Assembly (NCBI GenBank): GCA_020205615.1
Contig: CM035170.1
Span: 58,294,486-58,358,485, forward strand
Direction: 5' to 3'
Length of the DNA stretch: 64,000 nucleotides
DNA from: Panax quinquefolius
Lineage: Eukaryota; Streptophyta; Magnoliopsida; Apiales; Araliaceae
Shown here: in pieces, positions 10,161 to 20,430 of the stretch
Layout: each line of letters opens with the position of its first letter
Position numbering within the stretch: position 1 is the stretch's first letter
Made by a program: the position numbers and the translations under genes
The notes under the pieces: generated by a model
What the model saw: only the letters and a program-made list of their open reading frames with translations
Told to the model about the DNA's origin: nothing
The model's database searches: none

Positions 10161-11054
10161 CCTAGAACTGGGTTAATAGCGTAACCATGTCATTCCGTTG
10201 GTTTGGGTTAAGGTCTGAACCAATCTGGATTAACTTAGGGCTTTCTAAGGTTCCGAGATTGAAAGAAGTGGTTTGATCAAGGTTGGGTTTAGGTTTGTCT
10301 TTGACCCATTCTTGAATTTCTGGAGGCACCTCAATGTAATCCTGTATATCCATCAAGGGTGAATTCATCTCTACATCAAAGGTACAATCCTTGTGGAGAA
10401 GAGGCACCGTATCAGCAAGTACAGGTACATCTAAATTTCGAGTCCTGAAACAAAATATGCTTTCACTTAGTATATCTGAAATGTGTTGATCATACACAGT
10501 GTTAGCATATACTGGCAAAATAAACTGCTAATATTGTATAGAAAAGTAAGCAGTTATTATATCTACAGGGCAGAAAGAGTTTCTGCACACTTTACCCTTG
10601 ACGATTAATGCAAGGAATACTGTTACAATTGGCAAGGGTAAAGTCCGGGTGGACCGCAGTGATGGAGGGATTGTCATCGTCCTCCCTATCCCGAATGATG
10701 GCCATTACGTCTGGGTAATCATCGTCTGGGTATATCTGTTGGTATGTTCGTCATGAACGATGATGTGTATGCCTGACATCATTCGGATGACGTCTTGCTT
10801 GATTCTTCGTTCCTCCTCTTCCACTGCGGGATTTGGAACAAAGACTTCTTTCTCCTTCACCGGTACCGGCTTGGGAAATAACATAGCCATTACATTGGCT
10901 GGCACCTTTATAGGAGGTTGTGCGGACTCAGAGTTTAAAGGCGAAGATGAACGCTGCATAGTTGAAGCTGAAGGAATCTGCTGATGCTTATGAGGATTCC
11001 TATGACTAGAACTGGCAGAATAGCCTAGCCTTCAAATTTGTTCGGTTTATGCAG
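10161..11054 (-). pseudogene. Tat-1 protease-RT linker region
   Basis: Minus strand. Two recognisable open blocks join protease to RT. 10959-10705 encodes an acidic/basic stretch with FPKPVPVKEKEVFVPNPAVE. 10518-10162 encodes EVPPEIQEWVKDKPKPNLDQ and PKLIQIGSDLNPNQRNDM, which leads into RT. Equivalent text occurs in Tat-2 at 57600-57893 and 58190-58380. The linker has no assigned enzymatic role. Stops separate the blocks. Confidence 0.65.
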
Positions 11055-11721
11055 CTAATTGATTGGGTATTTAATACCCTGGCAATCTTTACCCAGCCCT
11101 TGTCCCGGCTTATTACCCAATGACATCATTTCTTGAGTAGTCGACATTACCTCGACAGAAATCTTGGGTTTGGGCAATGGCGTTCTAATAGCATGGTATT
11201 GGGTATTGATTATTTCCAAAGCATGAAAACTGATTGGCTCAACGTCTGCATTGGCATTGATGAATGGCATGTCTCCGTGCTGAGGAATCTCCTGCTTCGG
11301 CGTTAATGTGACCAAAGCTATTGTTGATAATGTATTTCAACTGTTGGTGAAGAGTGGAGGGGACTGCCCCAGCCATATGAATCCATGGTTGTCCCAAGAG
11401 CAGGTTATATCCTGAATCTATTTTGAGCACATTGAAAGATACATAGAATGTATGAGGACCAATTTCTATTAGCAGCTCAATTACTCTGACCGAATTCCAG
11501 TGGGCTCCATCAAAAGCTTTGATGATGGTATGGCTACTCCGAATTCGGTTGAGATTGATGTTCATCTTCACCAAGGTAGCATATGGACATATATTTAGAG
11601 ATGAACCTCCATCTATCAAGACTCCAGCTAGCATGTATCCAGAGGATAAGATCGCAATGTGCAACGGCTTGCAATGACCGGTCCCCTCGGGAGGTATGTC
11701 GTCATCAGTGAAGGATATCAA
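11055..11721 (-). pseudogene. Tat-1 aspartic protease and G-patch-like tail
   Basis: Minus strand. 11721-11322 encodes the Tat-type retropepsin: GVLIDGGSSLNICPYATL (active site DGG in place of DTG/DSG), KAFDGAHWNSVRV, NLLLGQPWIHMAGAVPSTLH. A frameshift near 11300 is followed by 11315-11055, ending GNKPGQGLGKDCQGIKYPI, a glycine-rich G-patch-like segment. DGGSS is usual for this lineage. The frameshift and lack of a continuous frame with gag mark it as degraded. Confidence 0.75.
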
Positions 11722-12735
11722 ATTGTTGTTGAAAATGTGATCAACCAGATGTTAAAATTTTTCCGTATCAACTGATGTTGGTAGATAGGCCTTCTTCTAA
11801 AACCTTCAACAAGACCTTCTGGTGATTCTCGGAAGTTAGGACCAAGTCCAAAATTGATATCTGTTGTGGAGCTTCTTTCAAGCTTAAAACCACCTTAGCT
11901 TCGTGATGACCCATAGTGCGGAGTAATTTTTCAATCTTCTCCATGGGTATTTTCCCCTTTGATTTTGTGGTAGGCTTCATCACCCGTTGGGGAAGATACA
12001 GTGGATTTTCCTTCGACACTGTAGCAGTTGTATGTGAGGTGGATCCTTCACCTTCCCCATAATTCCACGGAAATTTGCTCAAGCTAACAATGGGATATTG
12101 TGCTCTATACGGCAAGTTGATTGGCTCGGAAGCGGCCACTTTCAAAGGATTAATGCTTCCCTTGAGTTGAATTGTTGGCATTGTGAATGATTTGTTAACA
12201 CCATCAGTTTCAGTGGATATGACTGCTACCACACTCTTCCACTTAGTAGGACCTGAATTCTCACTTGCATGTAACACAATATCATCGTCCGCTAGGCGCA
12301 GGACACCACTGTCGATTAGATTTTGGATAAGGTGGCGGAGTACCCAGCATTCTTCTGTGCTGTGACCACGAGACTGGGAGTGATATTGGCATACTCCATC
12401 GGAATTGTACCGTCCTGAACGGGGGTTGATTGGAGGTAGAAGGGAACTGATCCTTCCTTCATTGATTAGCATATGAAAGATTTCCTCCATAGGTTGGCCT
12501 AAATAGGTGAATTCCCTTTTATTGGCAAAATCCCGACGGGCCTTGGCATTTGCTCTCTTTGTCACTTTGTCTTCCAGCATTTCATTTTCTGAAAGTGACG
12601 AGGGCATATTCATGACAATAGGTAGGAGACTGGCATGCTCCTAGCTGATTAACTGATGTGTCACGTGATGTTGATAAGTCACAAATTCCACCAATTGCTC
12701 AATTTTCTTACCTAAAGCTTTTATCTTTCGTTCCA
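11722..12735 (-). pseudogene. Tat-1 gag, C-terminal part
   Basis: Minus strand. The main open part (12613-11768, 281 codons) encodes a conserved gag-tail segment (REFTYLGQPMEEIFHMLINE), then a zinc-finger-like CQYHSQSRGHSTEECWVLRH, and a long polar tail with many P, T and S. Upstream, about 12735-12625 encodes ERKIKALGKKIEQLVEF before a stop. The capsid half of a Tat gag is missing, so the 5' part of the element was deleted or displaced. A degraded protease follows with a short gap. Confidence 0.65.
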
Positions 12736-13640
12736 TTGTGAACTAGAACTTGGCATAATCCCATTTGTCATCACCATTTATGTTATTCTGGGTGATATAA
12801 TAGCATGACTTTGCAGTTCATATACCAATCTAAAATCTTTAATCAACAACATGACTAATAACATAAAACACTGCAAGATTCAAGCCCTGCAAAACGTTGT
12901 CAGAATTTTCTGGGAAAAATTGGCTGCCTAGAAACTCATTTCGTGAACGGTCAACAACCTTTGACTGCTTATTACATTCAATCTACACATGATCTGGGCT
13001 TGATTCAAGTTCCAGATCAAAGCCCTTACAACATACTACAAGTTTATAACTTAAAACGCAACAAACAACTAACATACAGAGATCTAGAAGCCTTGACATG
13101 TGACTGTCAGACAACATTTACAAAATTTTCTAGATTTAAGAAATCTTCAATTTCGAGCACTTTGATGTTATGGATCTGGGATCTAACAACCCAGATCACT
13201 AAATGACATCTTCTAACACAACTTTAAACAATAGATCATAACATCTAACATCAAATCTATGGATTTCAAAAATTAGGGTTTATACCTCCTTTAATGCTTT
13301 GATCTTGATTATGGGGTTCCTGATTTGTTATGGAAGTGGTAGGGACTTGATTGGGGACTGATTTACAAATATAATTCAGATGATTAGAGAGAGAGAGTTG
13401 TTTGAGAGTTGGTACACAAATGGGTCACTTTTGGAGACTTTCTCTCTCTTTAAATCAATATATAAGATGACATGTGGCTATGATCTGCTAAATTCGGCTG
13501 GTTGGCGGGAGATTTAGGCCACATGGAGTTGGTGAAGTTGGTGGCCAACTCAATTGGCAAGATATACAAGCAACATACTAAATAATGTACAAAGGGTAAA
13601 ATAGTCATTTCGATCTTAATTTTAATGGCATACATGTCTT
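12736..13640. other. Unassigned stretch between Tat-1 and an LTR-like fragment
   Basis: No coding similarity recognised on either strand. 13386-13450 holds a run of GAGAGAGAG and, 50 bases on, CTTTCTCTCTCT, which could pair. It may be the former 5' leader of Tat-1 or part of the LTR-like fragment to its right. Confidence 0.4.
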
Positions 13641-14578
13641 TTTCCCTAACTCTTAGGGTTTAGTGTTTGAACCCTTGGGTTTAGGGTTTGAACCATTAGG
13701 ATTTAGGGTTTGAACCCTTAGGTTTTAAAAATAAATTCTAGAATTTCCAAATTATATTTTCAAAATAAAATTAATATTTCTAAATTATAATTAGGATTCT
13801 ATAAATATATTTAAGATTTCCTAATCATAAATTCAATCTTGCTAATTAGTATTATTATTTCCTAATTAAAATTGCTAATTTAGTAATTAGGGTCAAAATA
13901 GTACATTAGGGTTTATAACCCAAGAATTAGGGTTTTAAATAGAAAATAATTTTTCTAATTTAGAAATTAGGTTTCCTAATTAGATTAGGGTCTCCTAATT
14001 ATTTATAACTTGAAAATTAGGATTAATGTTTCCTAATTAACATTAAAATTATTAAATTAACAATTAAGTTTTCCCTAATTATAAATTAGGGTTTTTAATC
14101 CAGAAATTAGGGTTTTTCCAAATCAATTAGGGTTATCCCTAAGTAGGTTATTATTAATAACGTTTAAACCTTATACTAGCATTTGCATTCCCAAACTACG
14201 GTTTCATCTTCTGAGTTAGGGTTTCGAATTCCCGGAACTGAAATTAGGGTTTCCAGAACCGGTTTTAAGGTTTCTTATAATTCGTAAGAATTTTCTAACT
14301 GAAAGTTGACGTTTATAAAATTAGGGTTTGCCACTAATATATCTTATCTGGTAAACCCTTGACCCTTAGCCACATACTGTATACATATACAACCATATAC
14401 ACAGAACATAAATACTTATTCCCTTAATCCTGAATAATTCACCACAAAAATTTTAAATTCACATAATTCCTTCTCGGAAATCGTAAATCCATTCACTTAT
14501 TTTCTATCTACGTTTCTTATTTAACCTTAATTCAATATTTTTAACTTTTATAAATATCCAAATTCTCGGGTTGTCACA
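13641..14578 (-). repeat. LTR-like fragment rich in AAACCCTAA
   Basis: The right border reads, on the minus strand, TGTGACAACCCGAGAATTTG, a typical LTR start, placed exactly where the plant-mobile-domain gene loses similarity (14578/14579). Moving left, the sequence is AT-rich with more than a dozen copies of TTAGGGTT (AAACCCTAA on the minus strand) between 13650 and 14340. The left border is not defined. It could extend to about 13090, where GCCTT recurs. Confidence 0.4.
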
Positions 14579-15292
14579 GCCTTAGCCGGGACTCCTAGTA
14601 AGGATCTGACGGTAGTAGGAGTAATATCCGCCATGCAAGGCACAGGTGCCCCTCCAAACTCCAAACCTGTGATAAACCGCCAATCCATCGGCGTCATCAT
14701 CACCTCACAGATCCAAAGAATGGAGTGGTCGAGTGCAGTGAAACCATCACTCAGACAATGCCCTGAGGTAACCCCAGGGACAACGATGGGGAATGATGGA
14801 AAAGAACGCCCAAAATCCCCAGTCATGCACAATCGCTCTATAGTCAGGATGCAGAGCCTGGTACATGGAGTGAATGTTGAACCAATTCCCTCGAGGTTGT
14901 GTAAATCCAGGAACCTATATGAAATACAAATCAACAACAAAATCCTTTACTCCTCATCAATAGGAAAGAAGGAAGATCAAGATCTAACGTTATACCTCAT
15001 TGGCATGCAAATACATCGAGGGATGTCGACTCAAATCACCCAGGAGCTCTGGGTTTGCCACCTGAATACTCGAGAGGTACCTACGGGGAACATGTGTTGC
15101 AGGAACGGGATCCGTAACCAGAACATCCTCGTCCTCATCCTCAACACCCGGCACATCAACTCGGACTGGACGTATAACCGCCTCCACCAACCGACGAGGC
15201 TGTCTAACAGAACGGGGTCGACGCACTTCAGAAGCCCTCTTCCGTATACCAGAAGTGGTCCTACGGGAACTACTCGGCTGATTCGGATCCAT
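14579..15292 (-). pseudogene. Broken plant mobile domain (PMD, MAIN-like) gene
   Basis: Minus strand. Exon 1 (15292-14996) starts MDPNQPSSSRRTTSGIRKRA, a basic, disordered N-terminus followed by an acidic DEDEDV stretch. A GT...AG intron of 81 bases (14995-14915) joins in phase 0 to exon 2. Exon 2 encodes HPDYRAIVHDWGFWAFFSI, then, after stops and a frameshift, GEVMMTPMDWRFITGLEFGG-like text (read ICEVMMTPMDWRFITGL). The order 'hydrophobic GF..., W, ...GEMT.TP.D...ITGL.FGG.P' fits the plant mobile domain found in MAIN/MAIL proteins and in several plant transposons. The C-terminal half is cut by the LTR-like fragment at 14578. No database search was possible. Confidence 0.6.
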
Positions 15293-16364
15293 AATATCTG
15301 GACAAAAGTCTCCAAATCACCTCAGAAAGGGTGTGGTAATTTCTAACCTGGATCTTTCTTTTCAAAATACATTTTGTGACTACATGCATGCATGCATTGC
15401 TTTAACATACAGCTACAATAGAGTTAAAAATGCATGACTATTTAAATGCCTATATTTTGAAAATTTTTGCCATAGTCCCCTTTGTAAATAGGACTATCCA
15501 CATGCACATAGGCATGACTAGGTGGCCATTCAGTAGCACACCTACCCACAGTCATATACATACTATATGCATAAAAAGTCAAAGTTATTAATATATAAGG
15601 GTAATTTAATTACCAGGATTACTTTGCATTTTTACCATTTGCTCATTTGTCCTCAAATAGGATAAGAAATAGCAGAAAAATGTGCCAATTTAACTGTCTC
15701 AAAAGTCAATTTTTTCACATCATTATGTTTAGCATGGTTTAATACTAACATTTACTGTGTTGAATATTTTTTATCAAGTCATTTGAGCATGCATTTTTGC
15801 TACTATGTGTTTAGATGCATTTTATATGATAAGTCATTTTCCAACGGATAAAAACTGAAAAAGAAGACATGCATATGTTACCAGGACAGTGAAGAACACT
15901 TGTACGGTGACAGAATTTGCAGAAAGTCGCCCGAACTCACCAAATCTGAAGAAGAGCTCTCAGATTTCCTTAGCGGTGCAATATGAAAATGACTTATGAA
16001 AGTAACATGTTGGCATTAAGTATCCACGGTTGGCCGCAGGTCCACCTGCGACTGTAGCAGGTGTACCTGTGGCACCCCTACGTGGGTCCCACCCCTCCGT
16101 CTTGGCCCAGTTAGAGTTGCAATGGAGCTCTCATAAGCTGAAAAAGCCAAATTCGAAATAAAAACGCTACGCAATTGAGCAGAATGGCTTACAATCCTGG
16201 TTTTCTCAGACCGAGCCATGGGTCTACATGTCACTCATTGGTGTTGGCCCAAGTACAGGGTACACTATGCCAATGATGTCAGTTGTTCCAAGATACACTC
16301 GACAAAACCTGACGTAGGTTCAATGCCGCCAATTGAGGGTCGTAACCCTAATCATTCTCAAAAC
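15293..16364. other. Non-coding stretch upstream of the PMD gene
   Basis: No supported gene. It lies between the PMD start codon and the palindromic array. It may hold the promoter of the PMD gene (minus strand) or be part of a Tat 3' UTR (plus strand). Confidence 0.4.
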
Positions 16365-17125
16365 CCTGGCGGGGGCATCACGCATTTGCATATGTCAAAG
16401 TCGATATCCCCGGCGGGGGAATCACGCATTCTCTATCAAACAGCACCCCTGCGGGGGCATCACACGTTTGCATATTTCGAAGTACATATCCCCGGCGGGG
16501 GTATCATGCAATATGTTCCGTTGACACATATATCAACGAAGGTCAAGAACATTGACATCATTGTATCGTTGCCAAGTAAATCCAACGAATGTGTCAGAAG
16601 CCATCCGATGATTTCTGCCGTTGATACACACATCAGTGATGATTAAACAGATCCCCGACGGGGGTCACAACGCAGACTCAAGAAGAGAGACCCTGATGGG
16701 GGTTACAACATGTTCCCCAGCGGGGGCATCACACAATCTCAAAACAAGATCCCCAGCGGGGGTTACAAAGCATGTTCCGTTGATACACACATCAATGAAG
16801 ATTAAATAAGATCCCCGGCGGGGGTTACAACGCATGTTTCGTTGATACACACATCAACGAAGATTAAACGAGAACCCCGGCGGGGATTACAACGCATGTT
16901 CCGTTGATACACACATCAACGAAGATTAAACAAATCCCCGACGGGGGTTACAATGCATGTTCCGTTGATACACACATCAACAAAGATTAAACGAGATCCC
17001 CGGTGGGGGTTACAACGCGTATTTTGTTGATACACACATCAACGATGGTCAAACAAATCCCCGGCGGGGGTTAAAACGTATGATTCGTTAACTCACATGT
17101 CAGCGAAGGTCAAACAGCCTTAACA
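16365..17125 (+). repeat. Tandem array with two palindromes per unit
   Basis: Degenerate tandem repeat, unit about 60-62 bp in the regular part (16735-17060). Each full unit carries a CCCCGGCGGGG palindrome followed by TTACAACGCATGTTCCG, and TTCGTTGATACACACATCAA (9-bp arms TTCGTTGAT/ATCAACGAA, 6-base loop). About a dozen G/C palindromes and seven TTGAT/ATCAA hairpins are visible; the left half is less regular. Tandem arrays between pol and the 3' LTR are common in Tat-lineage elements. Confidence 0.8.
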
Positions 17126-17621
17126 ATTTGCCCAACAGGGGTATTTTATCTGGTGATGCACACATCAGCGATGGTCAGGCAGTCCTGATAACACATACTA
17201 TTGGCAGTAAATCCAGCAGAACATTGATATGACCTGGCGATATAAACCAGGAAGAGTCAACATCATCAAGGAGGATTGATGATGGAATATGTTATACACA
17301 TCCTCAAACAGACAAAGCTTTATCCCTACATATCTCTCGTACACGAGAGGTTTATCTTCAGAATCAAGTCTGTATCAAGGATTAAGGACTTTGGTGATAA
17401 CCCCAACGTCAACATCCTAAGAGATTCGAATCACACATCCAATCTGGTCATCATTGCCAATCCCCAGTAAAAGCAACAGGGGGCCGGCAATCATCCCCAG
17501 CATGTTGGGAAATAACCCCACATCCATGCATCATGTTGCTACACTTTGCATCATGTTTATCTTGTTGCATTTCAAGTGTCTAGGATTCTTTATCCTATCC
17601 ATGCCTTGCATTGCATGAATA
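17126..17621 (+). other. Tat-type 3' untranslated region before polypurine tract
   Basis: No coding sequence supported. It connects the palindromic array to the polypurine tract and LTR and is probably the end of a plus-strand Tat element's 3' UTR. Confidence 0.45.
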
Positions 17622-17638
17622 TGATAAAGAGGGGCATC
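17622..17638 (+). other. Polypurine tract of Tat-type element
   Basis: ATAAAGAGGGGCATC directly precedes TGTAGACACTC. Tat/Ogre elements commonly have AAGAGGGGCA next to a TGTAGACAC LTR start. Confidence 0.7.
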
Positions 17639-17764
17639 TGTAGACACTCAAAATTTTTACACACACAATTAATCGACATTGCAAGAGGCGATTAATGCTT
17701 TCAAAGATAACCCTGGAAGACAACTCACATCCAATCCGGATACTACCGAAAGTTCAACCTCAAT

Positions 17765-18127
17765 CCCGGAACACACACCGGGAATATTAGGTCCAACCTC
17801 GGAGATAACCCCGAGGCATGCAATTCCAATACTGAAAATTCCACCGGAGAAGACCAATCCATCTCGGAGATAACCACGAGATATTCAGTCTCAGTCCCAA
17901 CACTAAGAGTAGCAGCTACCAACCTTGGAGATAACCCCAAGGAATGCGGTTATGGCGACAACCCCGGAAATGCTTGTTTCAAATGCAATCAGCTTCAACC
18001 TCGGCACTCACACCGAGGCACTCAGTACAAGACCCGAAGATAACACCGAGAAGACAGGCATACCTCAGAGATGACACTGAGGTCCTTCAAACACTTATAG
18101 CAGTCCAATCTCAGAGATAACCCTGAG
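17765..18127. repeat. Series of seven covarying hairpins
   Basis: Seven short inverted repeats with an 8-10 base loop, mostly AGATAACC. They are CCCGG/CCGGG (17765-17782), CCTCGG/CCGAGG (17797-17816), ATCTCG/CGAGAT (17861-17882), CCTTGG/CCAAGG (17923-17942), CCTCGG/CCGAGG (17999-18018), ACCTCAG/CTGAGGT (18062-18083) and CTCAG/CTGAG (18110-18127). Stem bases differ between copies but stay complementary. Irregular spacing (about 20-75 bases) makes this unlike an ordinary tandem repeat. Confidence 0.8.
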
Positions 18128-18555
18128 CAACGTTTGCTTTATCAGCCTAAACCGACAATAACCCCGGTGAGGGGAAAAGTCGTCATCTTTCCACCTTAAC
18201 GCCACGTCATGTCATCTCAACATTTTATACATACATTCCTACACAGAAATGTCCCACAAGAACCAAGGATGTCCAATCTCGAGTGACTATTACAGAGGAT
18301 AACGGATAAAATTTGAAGCTTGAAGACCGGAGGGCATGGTCCCATCTTCCTGACTTCGTACAACCTCTAATCCCATGTCATTGCGTAACTCTCGATAATG
18401 GCGATCCAAAATAGGTCTTACATACCTCAGTCGGATGCCCGGATTGTAATTCTAAAAGTTCGAGCGGACATTACAATGCATGCGTGCACGTACTTTGAGA
18501 CAACAGAACCCACGAAGCCCGGGGCAACCCGGCCAGCCGTATGTACAACTACGTC

Positions 18556-18563
18556 TATAAATA
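18556..18563 (+). promoter_or_regulatory. Probable TATA box of the Tat-type LTR
   Basis: TATAAATA within CGTCTATAAATAGAGGGCTT, about 920 bp into the LTR and just after the U3 hairpin region. A likely polymerase II start for the genomic RNA lies some 30 bases downstream. Confidence 0.6.
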
Positions 18564-18869
18564 GAGGGCTTGGGGTTGCCATTTTGAAAGAGGAAAAGGC
18601 GAGGAAGCCCTGTCAAATTTGCTCTGTACTCACCTTATACTGAGTGCTTTCTCATTTTAAACACTTGTGAGCTCACATATAGCTACTTTGTACTGGCGAG
18701 AGCCGAGTGTTCATCCTTTTAAAGATATAGAAGTCTTCTTTGGCAGCCCACTGTAAGCCTTCTCACACACTTTAAAGCCTTTCTCTTCATCTTTGCACAC
18801 ACTTTTATTCACGTTGAGAGTCGTGTTGCGTGTGTTTGCCCGAACTTCAGTCCGTGATTTTATTTCGGT

Positions 18870-18966
18870 TTGTACATATATATATATATATATATATATG
18901 GACTAACATTATCGAGTTATGCCTTGATTGAGCCTAGACTTGGTGCCTGTCTGGAGCGTTTATTTG

Positions 18967-19008
<42 letters not shown>

Positions 19009-19150
19009 CTGTGTGTCGAACTCTATTCAATGAGCCTGGATTTTATATCCGGAACGTTTACTGATTTAATATATATATGAACTGTGTGTCAAACTTTGTT
19101 CGATGAGCCTGGATTTTATATCCGATGCGTTTATCGCTTTTATATATATT

Positions 19151-19184
<34 letters not shown>

Positions 19185-19380
19185 TTCAGTCCCGCCTGGA
19201 GTTTACTTCGTGGCGGTTGACCGTCTTTACAGCTTTATTTACTTTTTGTCCCGCCTGGAGTTTACTCCGTCGCAGTTGATTTCTTTTACAGCTTTATTTA
19301 CATTTCTGATCCCGCATGGAGGTGCTTTGTGGTGGCTGATCATGTCTGTATATATATATTTACAGCTTTTATATATATAT
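18870..19380 (+). repeat. (TA)n tracts and short tandem repeats in LTR
   Basis: (TA)n runs near 18877-18899, 18971-19004 and 19141-19170. Between them lie three related units around GAGCCTGGATTTTATATCCG (18930-19140), and then three units around CCCGCCTGGAGTTTACT (19190-19350, period about 62). The apparent ORF here translates simple repeats and is not a gene. Confidence 0.7.
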
Positions 19381-20067
19381 ATGATTACTGCTTTATTATC
19401 AATTACGGCATCATGTGAGCCTAGGAATCATGTGGTCACAGATTCAGTTTATTGGATCTAGATTCGGTTCCCGTGATGGACATTTTCAGCTGTAAGCAGC
19501 TTGTAAATTTATTCATGGTGTTCGGGTTTCCTCAGATGGTTATCATACCCACGAGGAGTTCGGCACTATTTTGTATATTATTTTGTTGAAGATGTTTCGC
19601 ATCTCAAAAATTAAAAACAATCAAGCCGAACACTTAATATAAAATGGGAGTGTAAAAGGTCTCAATTACTATTGAGCACAAGAGTTTGAAAAACCTCTTT
19701 TATAAAACATCACTGCCATATCTTATTAAAACTGAATTTTTTACATAAATTCAAACCCTGTGTATATAGGTGCGAACGAGGCCTCGCACTACTTCCAAAT
19801 AATTGCACATTGATCCACACACACACACATATTCATATAATAGTTTCTTGAAAAGAGGCGGTCACTGTGGTAACACGGATGTCGGAGGGTGCCTAACACT
19901 TTCCCTTCGCATAATCAAATCCCCGGACCCTAATGAATCTCGGTTTCACCGACTCGTTTAGCAGTGCCATATCACTGTGTCAATGTGCAAACCTTTTCTC
20001 GGTTGTGTTGGTACAACCATAAAAAAGACCAACTGGCGAATCTTAACAGTCCATCGTCGACATTACA

Positions 20068-20430
20068 AATGTCAGACCCTTTTCACTTGTTTTTTCAAAC
20101 AAATCTCACCTAACATGAGAACACCAAAGAACAAGTAAAAATAATATGTGGTTAATTATGTGAATAAATAAATTTTAAATCCCTTATTTTGAGATGAATA
20201 AAGGGGTGGTATGAGTATGTAATCCTAAAACTTGTCTAGTTCAGGAAAGTGGATGTTAATAGCGGTTATGCTATCTTTATTATGTTTTAAAAACATTATG
20301 AAGGAATAAAATAACAAAGTTTATTGACATGTTATGTGTTATAGCTTTAATCTTAGAATGTTTAAAGTTAAAATTTAAAATATTCAAGGAATTTAATAAA
20401 TGAACTAATAAGCATATATCTTAACAGAAA
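20068..20430 (+). other. Leader region upstream of Tekay-2 gag
   Basis: No ORF. GGGTGGTATGAGTATGTAAT at about 20203 loosely resembles a Met-tRNA primer site (TTGGTATCAGAG...), the expected position upstream of a chromovirus gag, but no intact LTR precedes it. Confidence 0.35.

Larger units (their letters stand above)
17639..20067 (+). repeat. 3' LTR of a Tat/Ogre-type element
   Basis: Begins TGTAGACACTCAAAATTTTT after a polypurine tract. It contains a TATA box at 18556 and has near its end the text GGAGGGTGCCTAACACTTTC and CCCCGGACCCTAATGAATC, familiar from Tat LTRs. The right end is uncertain: TACA at 20064-20067 would mirror the TGTA start, but a tRNA-primer-like TGGCGAATC at 20034 would place it about 35 bases earlier. 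The U3 part carries a hairpin series (17765-18127), and the region after the TATA box is full of (TA)n and short tandem repeats. Confidence 0.7.

Noticed and set aside
13650..14340. Interstitial telomere tract
   Set aside because: TTAGGGTT copies are scattered among unrelated AT-rich text and not in tandem TTTAGGG order.
14633..15346. Plus-strand ORF of 237 codons
   Set aside because: It lies antisense to the two PMD exons and runs through the intron. It has no recognisable domain and looks like an open shadow of the GC-richer minus-strand gene.
16365..17125. CRISPR-like array
   Set aside because: Repeat units are contiguous and degenerate, without unique spacers of constant length, and the context is a plant retrotransposon UTR.
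19084..19461. Plus-strand ORF of 125 codons in the Tat LTR
   Set aside because: It is mostly translated (TA)n, (CA)n and short tandem repeats, with low-complexity protein and no homology.
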